A stretch of 36,081 nt of DNA from a virus. The position numbers and the translations under genes are program-made. How positions within the stretch are numbered: the first letter of the stretch is position 1; each line of letters starts with the position of its first letter. The DNA lies in IMG/VR virus record IMGVR_UViG_3300017971_000537, positions 1-36,081 of that record; one strand, given 5' to 3'. This document shows, piece after piece, positions 26,182 through 33,602 of this stretch. The notes beneath the pieces were generated by a model. The model worked only from the letters and a program-made list of their open reading frames with translations, had not been told where the DNA came from and ran no database searches.

Positions 26182-26552
26182 TATTCTACCTCCAAATAAG
26201 GACGGATTAACGCTAAGAGCCTTGATAGGGCGTCAGCCGCTATTTCGATCTGAGCTGTTAAAAGCTCTTGTTCCGCTAAATCTTTTGTTTCCTCGTACCG
26301 CGCCAGGGCCTCCACGGCGGCATTATGAGCATGGTAGTAAACTTCACCGATTTCAAGCACCTTAACCTTTTGTGCTTCGGTCAACCTGCCATGGTGATAC
26401 AGATCCGCAGCGGTCTTGAGTGCCGTGTCATAGCTGATTTGGGATGCGCTCAACATTTTATACGTTGATTTGACTAACCCTACGTTGTAGGTACACGCCG
26501 CTATCATCATTAAAACAACACATACCGCCCATACGTTTTTTCTATACTTCAT
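26181..26552 (-). CDS. Lipoprotein with helical domain
   Basis: A 123-residue protein with a lipoprotein signal peptide: MKYRKNVWAVCVVLMMIAAC, with lipobox IAAC and Cys20 as the expected lipidated residue. The mature part is helical and Ala-rich (TALKTAADLYHHGRL, EALARYEETKDLAEQELL). An outer-membrane lipoprotein in a lysis region could be an o-spanin-like partner or a superinfection-exclusion protein. It is longer than most o-spanins, so this is uncertain. GGGAGGT precedes the start. Confidence 0.75.
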   Translation of the reverse strand: MKYRKNVWAVCVVLMMIAACTYNVGLVKSTYKMLSASQISYDTALKTAADLYHHGRLTEAQKVKVLEIGEVYYHAHNAAVEALARYEETKDLAEQELLTAQIEIAADALSRLLALIRPYLEVE

Positions 26553-26553
26553 T

Positions 26554-26781
26554 TTATACCTCCCTGATCCCGCTCATGGCGGCCTTTAGCTTCGATTTAT
26601 ACTTGTTTTTCATCCTTGATTTTGTGCTTGCCCGTTGTCCTTTGATTTTCTGCATCCTGGTATGTCTAAATACCCATAATTTAAGATAATATATCTCGTC
26701 TGTCAACCGATTAATCTCGCTTTCCTTCGACCGGATTGCAAATTGAGCCTCATTTATTAACAGCTTTTGGTTTGCTGGCAT
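26554..26781 (-). CDS. Small basic coiled-coil protein
   Basis: A 75-residue protein with a helix of heptad type (EAQFAIRSKESEINRLTDEIYYLKLWVF) and a strongly basic tail (KIKGQRASTKSRMKNKYKSKLKAAM). It overlaps the 3' end of the preceding gene by 32 bases. The basic tail suggests nucleic-acid or membrane-surface contact. Function unknown. Confidence 0.55.
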   Translation of the reverse strand: MPANQKLLINEAQFAIRSKESEINRLTDEIYYLKLWVFRHTRMQKIKGQRASTKSRMKNKYKSKLKAAMSGIREV

Positions 26782-26992
26782 GCTTTCTCATGTAGTCCTG
26801 GTATTTGGTCTCTAAAAATTCCGGTTCTGCATATCGTAAGAATTGATGGTGCGTGCCGAGGTAATGTGTCCAGTGGTCCGGTCCATAACGGCGGTATATG
26901 TTTTCCTCACGCCTATTATGCGGGGGATAAATGTGCATGATATGGACTTCTTCAAAATCCTTTTTCTCAACACACACGATTTCAATCTTCAT
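26750..26992 (-). CDS. Uncharacterised small protein
   Basis: An 80-residue protein starting at ATG 26992 (MKIEIVCVEKKDFEEVHIMHIYPP), which overlaps the upstream stop as ATGA; a longer frame from 27028 has no ribosome site. It is rich in His, Tyr and Arg (REENIYRRYGPDHWTHYLGTHHQFL). No family is recognised. Confidence 0.6.
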   Translation of the reverse strand: MKIEIVCVEKKDFEEVHIMHIYPPHNRREENIYRRYGPDHWTHYLGTHHQFLRYAEPEFLETKYQDYMRKHASKPKAVNK

Positions 26993-27192
26993 GTCCGATT
27001 TATGTCCTGATTTTTGCAAATACGACATACAAAATACTCACATCCATAGTCCGGATCTTCGGGTAAGTAATGTTTCATACAACATCCCTTGTTTATATAC
27101 TCGCCCAATATCCCTGGATTGAATCGGTAAAAAACACAGAAATCACAAATTTCATAGCATTTTTCTTCTATTTTTAGGATTTGAATTCTCAT
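26989..27192 (-). CDS. Small cysteine-rich protein
   Basis: A 67-residue protein with eight cysteines, including CYEICDFCVFY, GCCMKHYL, and YFVCRICKN. The spacing suggests two metal-binding clusters. It begins one base after the stop of the next upstream gene. No function can be assigned. Confidence 0.6.
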   Translation of the reverse strand: MRIQILKIEEKCYEICDFCVFYRFNPGILGEYINKGCCMKHYLPEDPDYGCEYFVCRICKNQDINRT

Positions 27193-27471
27193 TTACGTTT
27201 TATCCTGGATATTTCGGAATGTTGGTTCGAAATAGTCGGGTTTATTTTTGATCTTAGCCCTCCGAAATCTTTTAGCTCTACATTTATTATCGCATACCTT
27301 ACAAATGTCTTGTATGTGATCATATCTATGGACATTTCTGTAAAACTCTGATATAGGCTTAAACTGCTTGCACTTCCAACACCATCTCGTTTCTTCAGAA
27401 TTAACAGATGGTACTAAAATGACAGCACTTTTGGTCGTTGTTCCTTGACCGTTACAATATCCCAATCCCAA
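27193..27471 (-). CDS. Zinc-motif protein of the endonuclease VII N-terminal type
   Basis: The conserved part is WCWKCKQFKPISEFYRN followed by ICKVCDNKCRAKRFRRAK. 'C..C...kp.sEFy......q..Ck.C' is common in phage proteins and in the N-terminal region of recombination-endonuclease-VII-like proteins, but the catalytic HNH part is missing here. The start is unclear: the frame opens at TTG 27471 within the phosphoesterase gene, and no ATG precedes the motif. A start near 27438 (ATT) or readthrough coupling is possible. Confidence 0.55.
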   Translation of the reverse strand: MGLGYCNGQGTTTKSAVILVPSVNSEETRWCWKCKQFKPISEFYRNVHRYDHIQDICKVCDNKCRAKRFRRAKIKNKPDYFEPTFRNIQDKT

Positions 27472-28199
27472 TCAAAAAGTCCCCCGTGTTTTCCTGGAGT
27501 GTCAAACCACATTATCCCAAAATCGACTCGCCTTGAGGGGATCCTCGCGCCGAACTTTGACCCCAATCCCTGAAGAGCCGGACAAGTCACGGCTAAAAAA
27601 CTATCATTTCCGATATATCCAAAATTATGAACGTGGCCCCGTAGAAACACATCAACCTTTGGTTGTTCCTTTCTGATTTGCCAGATTGTGTTCCATAGCC
27701 ATGTATCCCGCGCTAAACTGGTGCCAAACCCATGTGGAATTTGGGACATAGACGTAAAATGTTTAAGATCAAAACAAATTCCATTAACATCAACCCACTC
27801 TTGACCGCCAATTTTATCAGCCTGCACCATTTCAGCGACTATACTTTCCCAATCTTCCCGCTGGCCTGCGTGATAAGCTGTGCCAAAAACCATTGCAATT
27901 TTGGGCGCATTCCACATGTTAATACAGTCAGCCGCCATCTGGCACTGAATTTGTCTGTCTGTTGTAATTAATTCTGTGCTACCTGACTTTTCACCCCTAC
28001 CGTCAATACAATCACCCAATACAAACAACACATCTACCGGGCTATGCTCTTTGACCATACGGTTATATTCTCGCCACAAGGCCCTTTGTGCCTTACTCCA
28101 TTTGGTTTTATTTCTTGGGGCATAATCAGGTGGTGTTAGTCCAATTCGATGTCCACAATGTAAATCTGATATAACAACAATCCGCTTTGATTTTTTCAC
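27414..28199 (-). CDS. Calcineurin-like metallophosphoesterase
   Basis: A 261-residue protein with the metal-binding motifs of the superfamily: VVISDLHCGH (residues 8-17), FVLGDCIDGRG (59-69), FGTAYHAG in the place of GNHE, DLKHF, and RGHVHNFG (about 191-198). The usual Asn of GNH is not evident, since GTAYH replaces it, so activity may differ from that of typical phosphodiesterases. Substrates in this family include nucleotides and nucleic acids. The start is GTG 28199, with GAGAGG close to it. It lies downstream of the M15-type peptidase gene. Confidence 0.85.
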   Translation of the reverse strand: MKKSKRIVVISDLHCGHRIGLTPPDYAPRNKTKWSKAQRALWREYNRMVKEHSPVDVLFVLGDCIDGRGEKSGSTELITTDRQIQCQMAADCINMWNAPKIAMVFGTAYHAGQREDWESIVAEMVQADKIGGQEWVDVNGICFDLKHFTSMSQIPHGFGTSLARDTWLWNTIWQIRKEQPKVDVFLRGHVHNFGYIGNDSFLAVTCPALQGLGSKFGARIPSRRVDFGIMWFDTPGKHGGLFDWDWDIVTVKEQRPKVLSF

Positions 28200-28317
28200 A
28201 CCTCTCGCTCTTGTAGGTTAACGACACGTTTTGGCGTCATGTTTACGACAGCGACATGTTCATAAATAGTAAACAGGTTGCGTGGCTAAACCACTCAATT
28301 GCGTGGTTTTGTCATTA

Positions 28318-28611
28318 TCACTTAGGATCGTACTCAACATGAAATATATCTCTGTCGTCATCATATTCCACGACGTCACAAAAACTACCCGCAGCTAATT
28401 CAATCTTATATTTAGGCACATCCTGGCGCTTGAAGTCGATAGCATTATGCTCATAATGGCAGCTATTTGAACAATGGTTGCCCTCACAGAGGGATGTTAT
28501 ATAAAAATCTTTTCCCAGACCGAAGTATAAGGCTACCAATCGCCCCTTGACTCTTCTCATATCGGGAGACAAACACCCTAATACACCCTGTTTAATCCAT
28601 ACGTTCGGCAT
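28318..28611 (-). CDS. Small M15/hedgehog-type zinc peptidase, candidate endolysin
   Basis: A 97-residue protein. CHYEHNAIDF matches the HxxGxAxD zinc motif of M15 D,D-peptidases with His instead of Gly, and IFHVEYDP near the end matches the second zinc-ligand strand ('H.Hve'). FYITSLCEGNHCSNSC gives the preceding strand and loop. Such small peptidases cleave peptidoglycan stem peptides. It is shorter than typical L-alanyl-D-glutamate endolysins but has both zinc sites. AAGGAG precedes ATG 28611, and its neighbours are membrane and coiled-coil proteins, a lysis-type setting. No signal peptide. Confidence 0.75.
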   Translation of the reverse strand: MPNVWIKQGVLGCLSPDMRRVKGRLVALYFGLGKDFYITSLCEGNHCSNSCHYEHNAIDFKRQDVPKYKIELAAGSFCDVVEYDDDRDIFHVEYDPK

Positions 28612-28741
28612 CTGATAGTAGCTCCTTCTCGTACTTTTTGCAGGCGCAGGACATACGCTTTAACAACGCTTCTATCGCAAGGCAAGCGTTACGAAGCTCA
28701 TGATTGAGTTCTTCGAGCTCATTTTGGGCTTGATTGGTCAT
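28592..28741 (-). CDS. Small coiled-coil protein
   Basis: A 49-residue frame from ATG 28741 (MTNQAQNELEELNHELRNA...) to TAA 28592. It is one continuous coiled coil with a CAC motif. It overlaps the start of the peptidase gene by 20 bases and carries that gene's ribosome site. Its own start lies two bases from the protease stop, so it is probably translationally coupled. Confidence 0.55.
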   Translation of the reverse strand: MTNQAQNELEELNHELRNACLAIEALLKRMSCACKKYEKELLSDAERMD

Positions 28742-28743
28742 CT

Positions 28744-29736
28744 TCAAAAATAATCTCTCAGGTCATCGTTAAGATTTAGTTCACTCACACCTTCGGGTAA
28801 CTCAACATCTTGCGGTTTTTCCTCTACTTTGGGGGGTTCAATTACTGGGGGGCTATCATACAAGTTCAAAATTTGGCGCAAACCATCTATTCTTGCAGCA
28901 TAAGATAAACCTGGGTGAGTAAAACCCCACGCAAGTCTCCTACCCGCCCGCAAAACCCCAATAACCACAGGAACACCCTCAACAAAACCAAAAACAGCAG
29001 ACCCCGAATCCCCACCGATAACGTCCATATCCATTGTAAAATCTAACGGGCCAAAGCCCTGTAAACTGGATAATTGGACATCCCCCGCAACATGGGTTGA
29101 AATAATCTTTCCGGTTCTGACCTCAAAATCTTCGGTAATTGAATCATCTTCGTTTCTCACCCTAACGATAGAGGCCACGGGCATACCTATAAACAGACCT
29201 TCATAAGGTTGACCATAAAAATTCATTTCATAAGTATAGCCTATTTCATACGGGATAGGTTCAACATCAGATGTGTGACTCAGTTTGAGTATTGCTAAAT
29301 CAAATACTTTGCTTATGTAATAGATTTCTGCGGGTGTGCCACCATCAAACTGATTTTTAACTCCAATGTCGTCATTAACAACAATTGTTCTGCTCAATAC
29401 TTGCAGAGGAGAAGTAGATATTGCCCCTCCACCCTTGCTGACAGCAGTAACGTCATCCGGATCAACAACATGAGCGGCGGTAATCACATAATCCCCGATT
29501 ACAAAACCAGACCCTTGCAGTATAAAACTTGTTTTTTGTTTACAGAAAGATGAAAGGCTTGAGCCTTCACAGTAAACAGACCCGATTGCTGTACCGATGG
29601 TAGTTATTTGGACGTGTTGATCTGCTATGCTCCCCTGGGTAATGTCAATTTCGGTAGGTTCTGCGTCAAAGGAATAGGCGGCGAGCGGGGTAAAAAATAC
29701 CAATATTGCTGATATTATAAATAAAAAACGTTTCAT
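28744..29736 (-). CDS. Secreted trypsin-like serine protease
   Basis: A 330-residue protein from ATG 29736, which has AAAAGGA nine bases before it. The N-terminus MKRFLFIISAILVFFTPLAAYSF is a signal peptide. The catalytic triad is visible: His in YVITAAHVVD, Asp in KVFDLAILKL, Ser in IGGDSGSAVFGF. This is the chymotrypsin/trypsin fold, with a Pro-rich acidic C-terminal tail (PPVIEPPKVEEKPQ). Export suggests it acts in the periplasm or outside the cell on host envelope or virion proteins. It has its own promoter at 29910-29939 and a leader of about 165 bases. Serine proteases with signal peptides are uncommon in phages. Confidence 0.88.
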   Translation of the reverse strand: MKRFLFIISAILVFFTPLAAYSFDAEPTEIDITQGSIADQHVQITTIGTAIGSVYCEGSSLSSFCKQKTSFILQGSGFVIGDYVITAAHVVDPDDVTAVSKGGGAISTSPLQVLSRTIVVNDDIGVKNQFDGGTPAEIYYISKVFDLAILKLSHTSDVEPIPYEIGYTYEMNFYGQPYEGLFIGMPVASIVRVRNEDDSITEDFEVRTGKIISTHVAGDVQLSSLQGFGPLDFTMDMDVIGGDSGSAVFGFVEGVPVVIGVLRAGRRLAWGFTHPGLSYAARIDGLRQILNLYDSPPVIEPPKVEEKPQDVELPEGVSELNLNDDLRDYF

Positions 29737-29909
29737 TTTCTTATTCCTTTTAATAAAATATCGGACCCCGCTCACAGGGCAAAGGATGTCAGTCCATTGG
29801 ATTATACCGATTGATAGATTATGTTGTAAATGGCAAGCACGCCAAACGAGAAGTGATAAGAGGGTATGATATTTGGGGTTTCACCAAATACAAATAGATT
29901 TTGGGCCTT

Positions 29910-29939
29910 ATACTACCATATTATATATCCATTTGTCAA
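29910..29939 (-). promoter_or_regulatory. Sigma-70-type promoter for the protease and lysis genes
   Basis: Read on the minus strand, TTGACA (29939-29934), 18 bases, then TAGTAT (29915-29910). The same -35, spacing and -10 occur at 20152-20181. It lies at the stop of the membrane gene 29936-30262, so the genes from the protease downstream can be expressed apart from the late operon. The 165-base leader has an ATTTGG/CCAAAT hairpin near 29870. Confidence 0.7.
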
Positions 29940-30262
29940 TACTCTTCTTGCCCCGTTGAATCTTTGTTGTATAAGTGGAGTGCTCCATCCAATTTACGGT
30001 TAATTTCCTTGAAGTCGTCTTTCAAATTTGTCTGCAACGTGCTTATAGACAACCGTAACGCAGTCATATCACAGCCATACCTCTCTAATCTCACGTATTT
30101 TTCAGGTAGTTCGGATAGCTTTTCGTTTTGCACTTCGATCCTGCGGTTTTGTTCCGATATTACGGTCAACTGCCATCCTACAACAATAGTCAGTAGAGCC
30201 AGTAAAATACTGAAAATAATAGATAAGATACCGCTTGCCTTCGGGCTGAATGAGTTTGTCAT
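29936..30262 (-). CDS. Membrane protein with coiled-coil tail
   Basis: A 108-residue protein with one N-terminal transmembrane helix (ILSIIFSILLALLTIVVGWQL) and a long coiled coil (EQNRRIEVQNEKLSELPEKYVRLE ... LKDDFKEINRKL). The type of protein (short anchor then periplasmic coiled coil) resembles i-spanins and phage envelope proteins. The start overlaps the glycosyltransferase stop by four bases. Function not proven. Confidence 0.65.
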   Translation of the reverse strand: MTNSFSPKASGILSIIFSILLALLTIVVGWQLTVISEQNRRIEVQNEKLSELPEKYVRLERYGCDMTALRLSISTLQTNLKDDFKEINRKLDGALHLYNKDSTGQEEY

Positions 30263-31941
30263 AGGATCTCCCTGATGAACTGGTTAAACCGTCCTTTTGT
30301 TTTCCCCCAAAACGGCACATTATCCGATTCCTGCCAACCGTCTCTTGAGTGTTTGGAATAATCCTCTTTCTTGAATCGGTTTGGGGTATAGTTAAATTCA
30401 TGCCGTATATCAATACATGGATGTTCTGATTTATAATCTTTAACACCGGCAACTTTAAATTGTTTAATCTTATGAGTGCCAGGAGCAAAACCATGATGCT
30501 TACGTCTATATTTACCATCCTCTACCAGTTTAACCATGTTTGTAAAATGGTCTAACAATAAATCCTTATAGGCGCATACTAACGAGGTACACCGCGTTTT
30601 TCTCGTAAGGGCTTGACCTGTCTTTGCATCCACCTGCCAACGGTTCTGGTTATAATAGAACCTGTCTTTGCGTTTTGGTGTAAATTCAAAATGGCTTGGG
30701 TGGTAAATAACATCATGCTCACACAGAAAAACAATATCAGCATTGATGTTTTCCAACCCCAACAGGATTTGCTTGAATAAAGACTTAATTCCACGCTCCC
30801 AATCAACTACAATATTCTCCCCAAAATTTATTGGGTAATGACTGACTGACACGATCGGATAGCCATTCACAGATTTGGTTATTTGTTGTCTGCATATTTT
30901 GGCAATGCGCTCTTCAAGATGATTATCGGTATAGTAGACAATTCCCTTTGTAGCCTTGCTCTCACTCTTTTTTAATTTAGTCCCCCAGCCAGGTAAGGGT
31001 GCAAAATGCTCTATAATCCATTCAAACTTTCGCTCTGCTTTAGGCCATGTGTTGCCGAGCCATAGGTTCCGGGACCGCTTTCTGGCAGTTTTAATATCCC
31101 CGGATGATATGGAAAATGGAAAGCTAAAGTCTCCCCCCTGGGTTCTAAACATATGGGCAAACCAAGTCTTTTTATTGACCACCTGGCGGCCTCCCGATAG
31201 CCATGCCTTACAAGCTACTTCTACTGCCATCTGGCCCCATGACCCGTGATCTTCATCCATCCCGCCAAGATCCCAATATCGCTCACGGTGCATAAAAAAA
31301 CACGCCCCAACCCCACACATCACATCTGTTATATCTTCCTTTGCCCAATCCCGGCGCCGGTGGTCATACTTCTGCTTTAGAGCGTCAAAGTCGGATCCAT
31401 AATCCTTGAGGTAATTCTTGTCAAAATAAGCAACATGAAGGTTTTTATCGAACCACATATAATCGGTTCTCTTGTCTCTTCGGGGTTTCCAGAGTATCTT
31501 GCGCTCAAACTCTGTGGCGTTATCACACTTTTCACAGGTGGTGGGTGTCGGCCCCTGATAGGTTTCATGTCCACACTTCTTGCACACCCAATTAAAGGCA
31601 TGAAGGTTATACATACGGGGGATAACAGTCCAATCATACTCACAATTTGCCATGAGCTTCACGTCAAACCCTTTATCAACGGCACAATGAGCGTCCAGCT
31701 TCATGATATATTTAGCTTGCGATAACCCAACCCCCTCATTGGTTGACGCCCTTTGCCCGGTGGGTTTTGTATGGTGAACAAGCGTGACCCTTGGATTATC
31801 AGGGATAGGCGGATCAGGCCAACTACCGTCACACATTCCAATGATTTCAGTATCCCCTTCGATGTTTTCCAACACATTGTCTATCGTGTTTTTAAAAAAC
31901 ATCTCGTTTCTGCCGGGGATTATCACCGATAGATCTGTCAT
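30259..31941 (-). CDS. Family-2 glycosyltransferase with second C-terminal domain
   Basis: A 560-residue protein from ATG 31941, which overlaps the upstream stop as ATGA. The N-terminal domain is GT-A family 2: LSVIIPGRNE, then EIIGMCDGSWPD, and KLDAHCAVD with the metal-binding DxH/DxD-like site. A zinc ribbon (CKKCGHET ... CEKCD) is inserted at about residues 120-142, and GACFFMHRERYWDLGGMDE is the acceptor-side motif. After residue about 330 a second domain follows, with IVSVSHYPINFG and ADIVFLCEHDVIYHP, which also looks transferase-like. Likely role: glycosylation of virion or host surface. Confidence 0.85.
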   Translation of the reverse strand: MTDLSVIIPGRNEMFFKNTIDNVLENIEGDTEIIGMCDGSWPDPPIPDNPRVTLVHHTKPTGQRASTNEGVGLSQAKYIMKLDAHCAVDKGFDVKLMANCEYDWTVIPRMYNLHAFNWVCKKCGHETYQGPTPTTCEKCDNATEFERKILWKPRRDKRTDYMWFDKNLHVAYFDKNYLKDYGSDFDALKQKYDHRRRDWAKEDITDVMCGVGACFFMHRERYWDLGGMDEDHGSWGQMAVEVACKAWLSGGRQVVNKKTWFAHMFRTQGGDFSFPFSISSGDIKTARKRSRNLWLGNTWPKAERKFEWIIEHFAPLPGWGTKLKKSESKATKGIVYYTDNHLEERIAKICRQQITKSVNGYPIVSVSHYPINFGENIVVDWERGIKSLFKQILLGLENINADIVFLCEHDVIYHPSHFEFTPKRKDRFYYNQNRWQVDAKTGQALTRKTRCTSLVCAYKDLLLDHFTNMVKLVEDGKYRRKHHGFAPGTHKIKQFKVAGVKDYKSEHPCIDIRHEFNYTPNRFKKEDYSKHSRDGWQESDNVPFWGKTKGRFNQFIREIL

Positions 31942-32120
31942 TCTTTGCCCCAATACCGGGTTATATCAATTACAATATACCCTTTTCCTTCACATAATAC
32001 ACAATCTGTATAATAAGGTACACCATCTGAGGAAAGACTCGGAGTAGGAATATTAAAATCTTTCTTTTCCCCATCACACTTAGGACATACAAAAACCTCA
32101 AAATCTTTTAACTTCGACAT
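31938..32120 (-). CDS. Small DnaJ-type zinc-motif protein
   Basis: A 60-residue protein with CPKCDGEKKD and CVLCEGKGY, two CxxCxG-type knuckles some 27 residues apart. AAAGGAG precedes ATG 32120. It lies between two glycosyltransferase genes and overlaps the start of the second. It has the same design as the protein at 1276-1506. It may bind zinc; role unknown. Confidence 0.65.
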   Translation of the reverse strand: MSKLKDFEVFVCPKCDGEKKDFNIPTPSLSSDGVPYYTDCVLCEGKGYIVIDITRYWGKE

Positions 32121-32132
32121 AATATCTCCTTT

Positions 32133-33602
32133 CTATTGTTTAACCCAAAACCAAGACCGTCTCGCATTCTTCTTTTTGCGTTCCCTTTCTTTTTCCATAT
32201 CCGTAATATACCAAGGATTTATCTTGTGATATCGAGTGTAATCGTCTACCGCACTTTTTACCCCAATTCTTGATTTGTCAGCATTGTAATAATCATGTCC
32301 GCTAATTACGCCCCCCACCCTGACTTTTCTCGACCATAGAAGGATATCGAGCATAACATAGTCATAGGTATGATTAGCATCAATATACACAAAGTCCAGT
32401 GTGCCATCCTTAAAATGAGTGATGGCTTTCTCACTTTTCATTTTAAAGAATTTTACATTATGGCCCTTCATTCTCTTATGTGCTTCATGCTCGGCTTTCT
32501 TGTGTCTGCTATTTCCCCTCGGTTTACGAGCGCCATAGTAGTCTTTGTACTGGTCAATAAGAAATAGTCTGACCCCTGGTATTTCATGTACGATATCCTG
32601 GGCGTTTCTTCCCGCCCATACGCCTATTTCCGCCCCTCGTTTGTATCCGAATCGCTTGAACAGTCTATACATATCCACACGATTGATGCCTCTTAGGTTA
32701 ATAGGTAGGTCTTGTGCATTTCCTAACTTCCATGTTTCTTGTATGTATCGTATAGGTTCCAAGCTCTCTCTCCTATGCCATGTGGGTACGGGCTTAAAAT
32801 GCTCAATTATCCACTCAAACTTTCTTTTCTGCAACGGCCATTTATTTTTTGTAAAACATTCAATGACATAATCTCTTGATTTTTCACGGTCTCCTACCGG
32901 CTTTGGATATGTTGCTCTCCAAGGGTGATGTTTCCCGGCGTTTTTCTTCCAATGTGCATACCATGTCTTCCGATTTAATACATAACGTCCCCCAGAAAGC
33001 CACGCTTTCAAGCATGTTTCCTGTGCTTCCCGGCCCATTGTGCCGTAGTTTATATCATCAAGACCGCCCAAGTCCCAGAACCGTTGCCAGTGCATAAACC
33101 AGCATGACCCCTGGGAAGTCATTAAATCGCATATTTCCTGACCTTTTACCCGTTCTGCGTACTCCGGCCAGTTGGCACCTTTCATGGGATAGCGTTTGTC
33201 TTTCGGATTCGTGATATACTGAAAATCGTATATTTTATCTCCCCTCTCCCAAGTCTTTCTTCTAAGATCATACCGCCTGGGTACGACCGTCCAATCATAT
33301 TCGCAATCTGCTTTAAGTTTTTTGTCAAAGCCCTGGTCAAAGCAACAGTGGGCGTCACACTTCATCAGGTATTTGCCTTGCGCTATTTTGGCACCGGCAT
33401 TGATCGCTTTACGCATCCCCCGTGATTCCGTCCAATGAATGACCTTAACACGCTTATCCTCTTTTAATGGGGGATCAGGCCAATATCCGTCTAAGATTGT
33501 GATAATTTCCAGGTCTTCCTCAGCCTTATCAAAAATATCGTCTATTGTTTTTTGCAAATAAGGCTCGTTTCGTGCTGGTATAACTACACTCAATAGTGTC
33601 AT
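32133..33602 (-). CDS. Glycosyltransferase fused to a methyltransferase
   Basis: A 489-residue protein with two parts. Residues 1-290 are a family-2 glycosyltransferase paralogous to the enzyme at 30259: LSVVIPARNEPYLQKTIDD, ITILDGYWPD, KCDAHCCFD, SQGSCWFMHWQRFWDLGG, and the shared KRKFEWIIEHFKPVP end. Residues about 315-489 are a class I SAM methyltransferase: GYKRGAEIGVWAGRNAQDIV, LFLIDQYKDYYG, and LDFVYIDANHTYDYVMLDILLW, with GGVISGHDY. The combination suggests that a sugar is transferred and then methylated, or that two enzymes are kept together. Start overlaps the fibre gene by ATGA. Confidence 0.88.
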   Translation of the reverse strand: MTLLSVVIPARNEPYLQKTIDDIFDKAEEDLEIITILDGYWPDPPLKEDKRVKVIHWTESRGMRKAINAGAKIAQGKYLMKCDAHCCFDQGFDKKLKADCEYDWTVVPRRYDLRRKTWERGDKIYDFQYITNPKDKRYPMKGANWPEYAERVKGQEICDLMTSQGSCWFMHWQRFWDLGGLDDINYGTMGREAQETCLKAWLSGGRYVLNRKTWYAHWKKNAGKHHPWRATYPKPVGDREKSRDYVIECFTKNKWPLQKRKFEWIIEHFKPVPTWHRRESLEPIRYIQETWKLGNAQDLPINLRGINRVDMYRLFKRFGYKRGAEIGVWAGRNAQDIVHEIPGVRLFLIDQYKDYYGARKPRGNSRHKKAEHEAHKRMKGHNVKFFKMKSEKAITHFKDGTLDFVYIDANHTYDYVMLDILLWSRKVRVGGVISGHDYYNADKSRIGVKSAVDDYTRYHKINPWYITDMEKERERKKKNARRSWFWVKQ

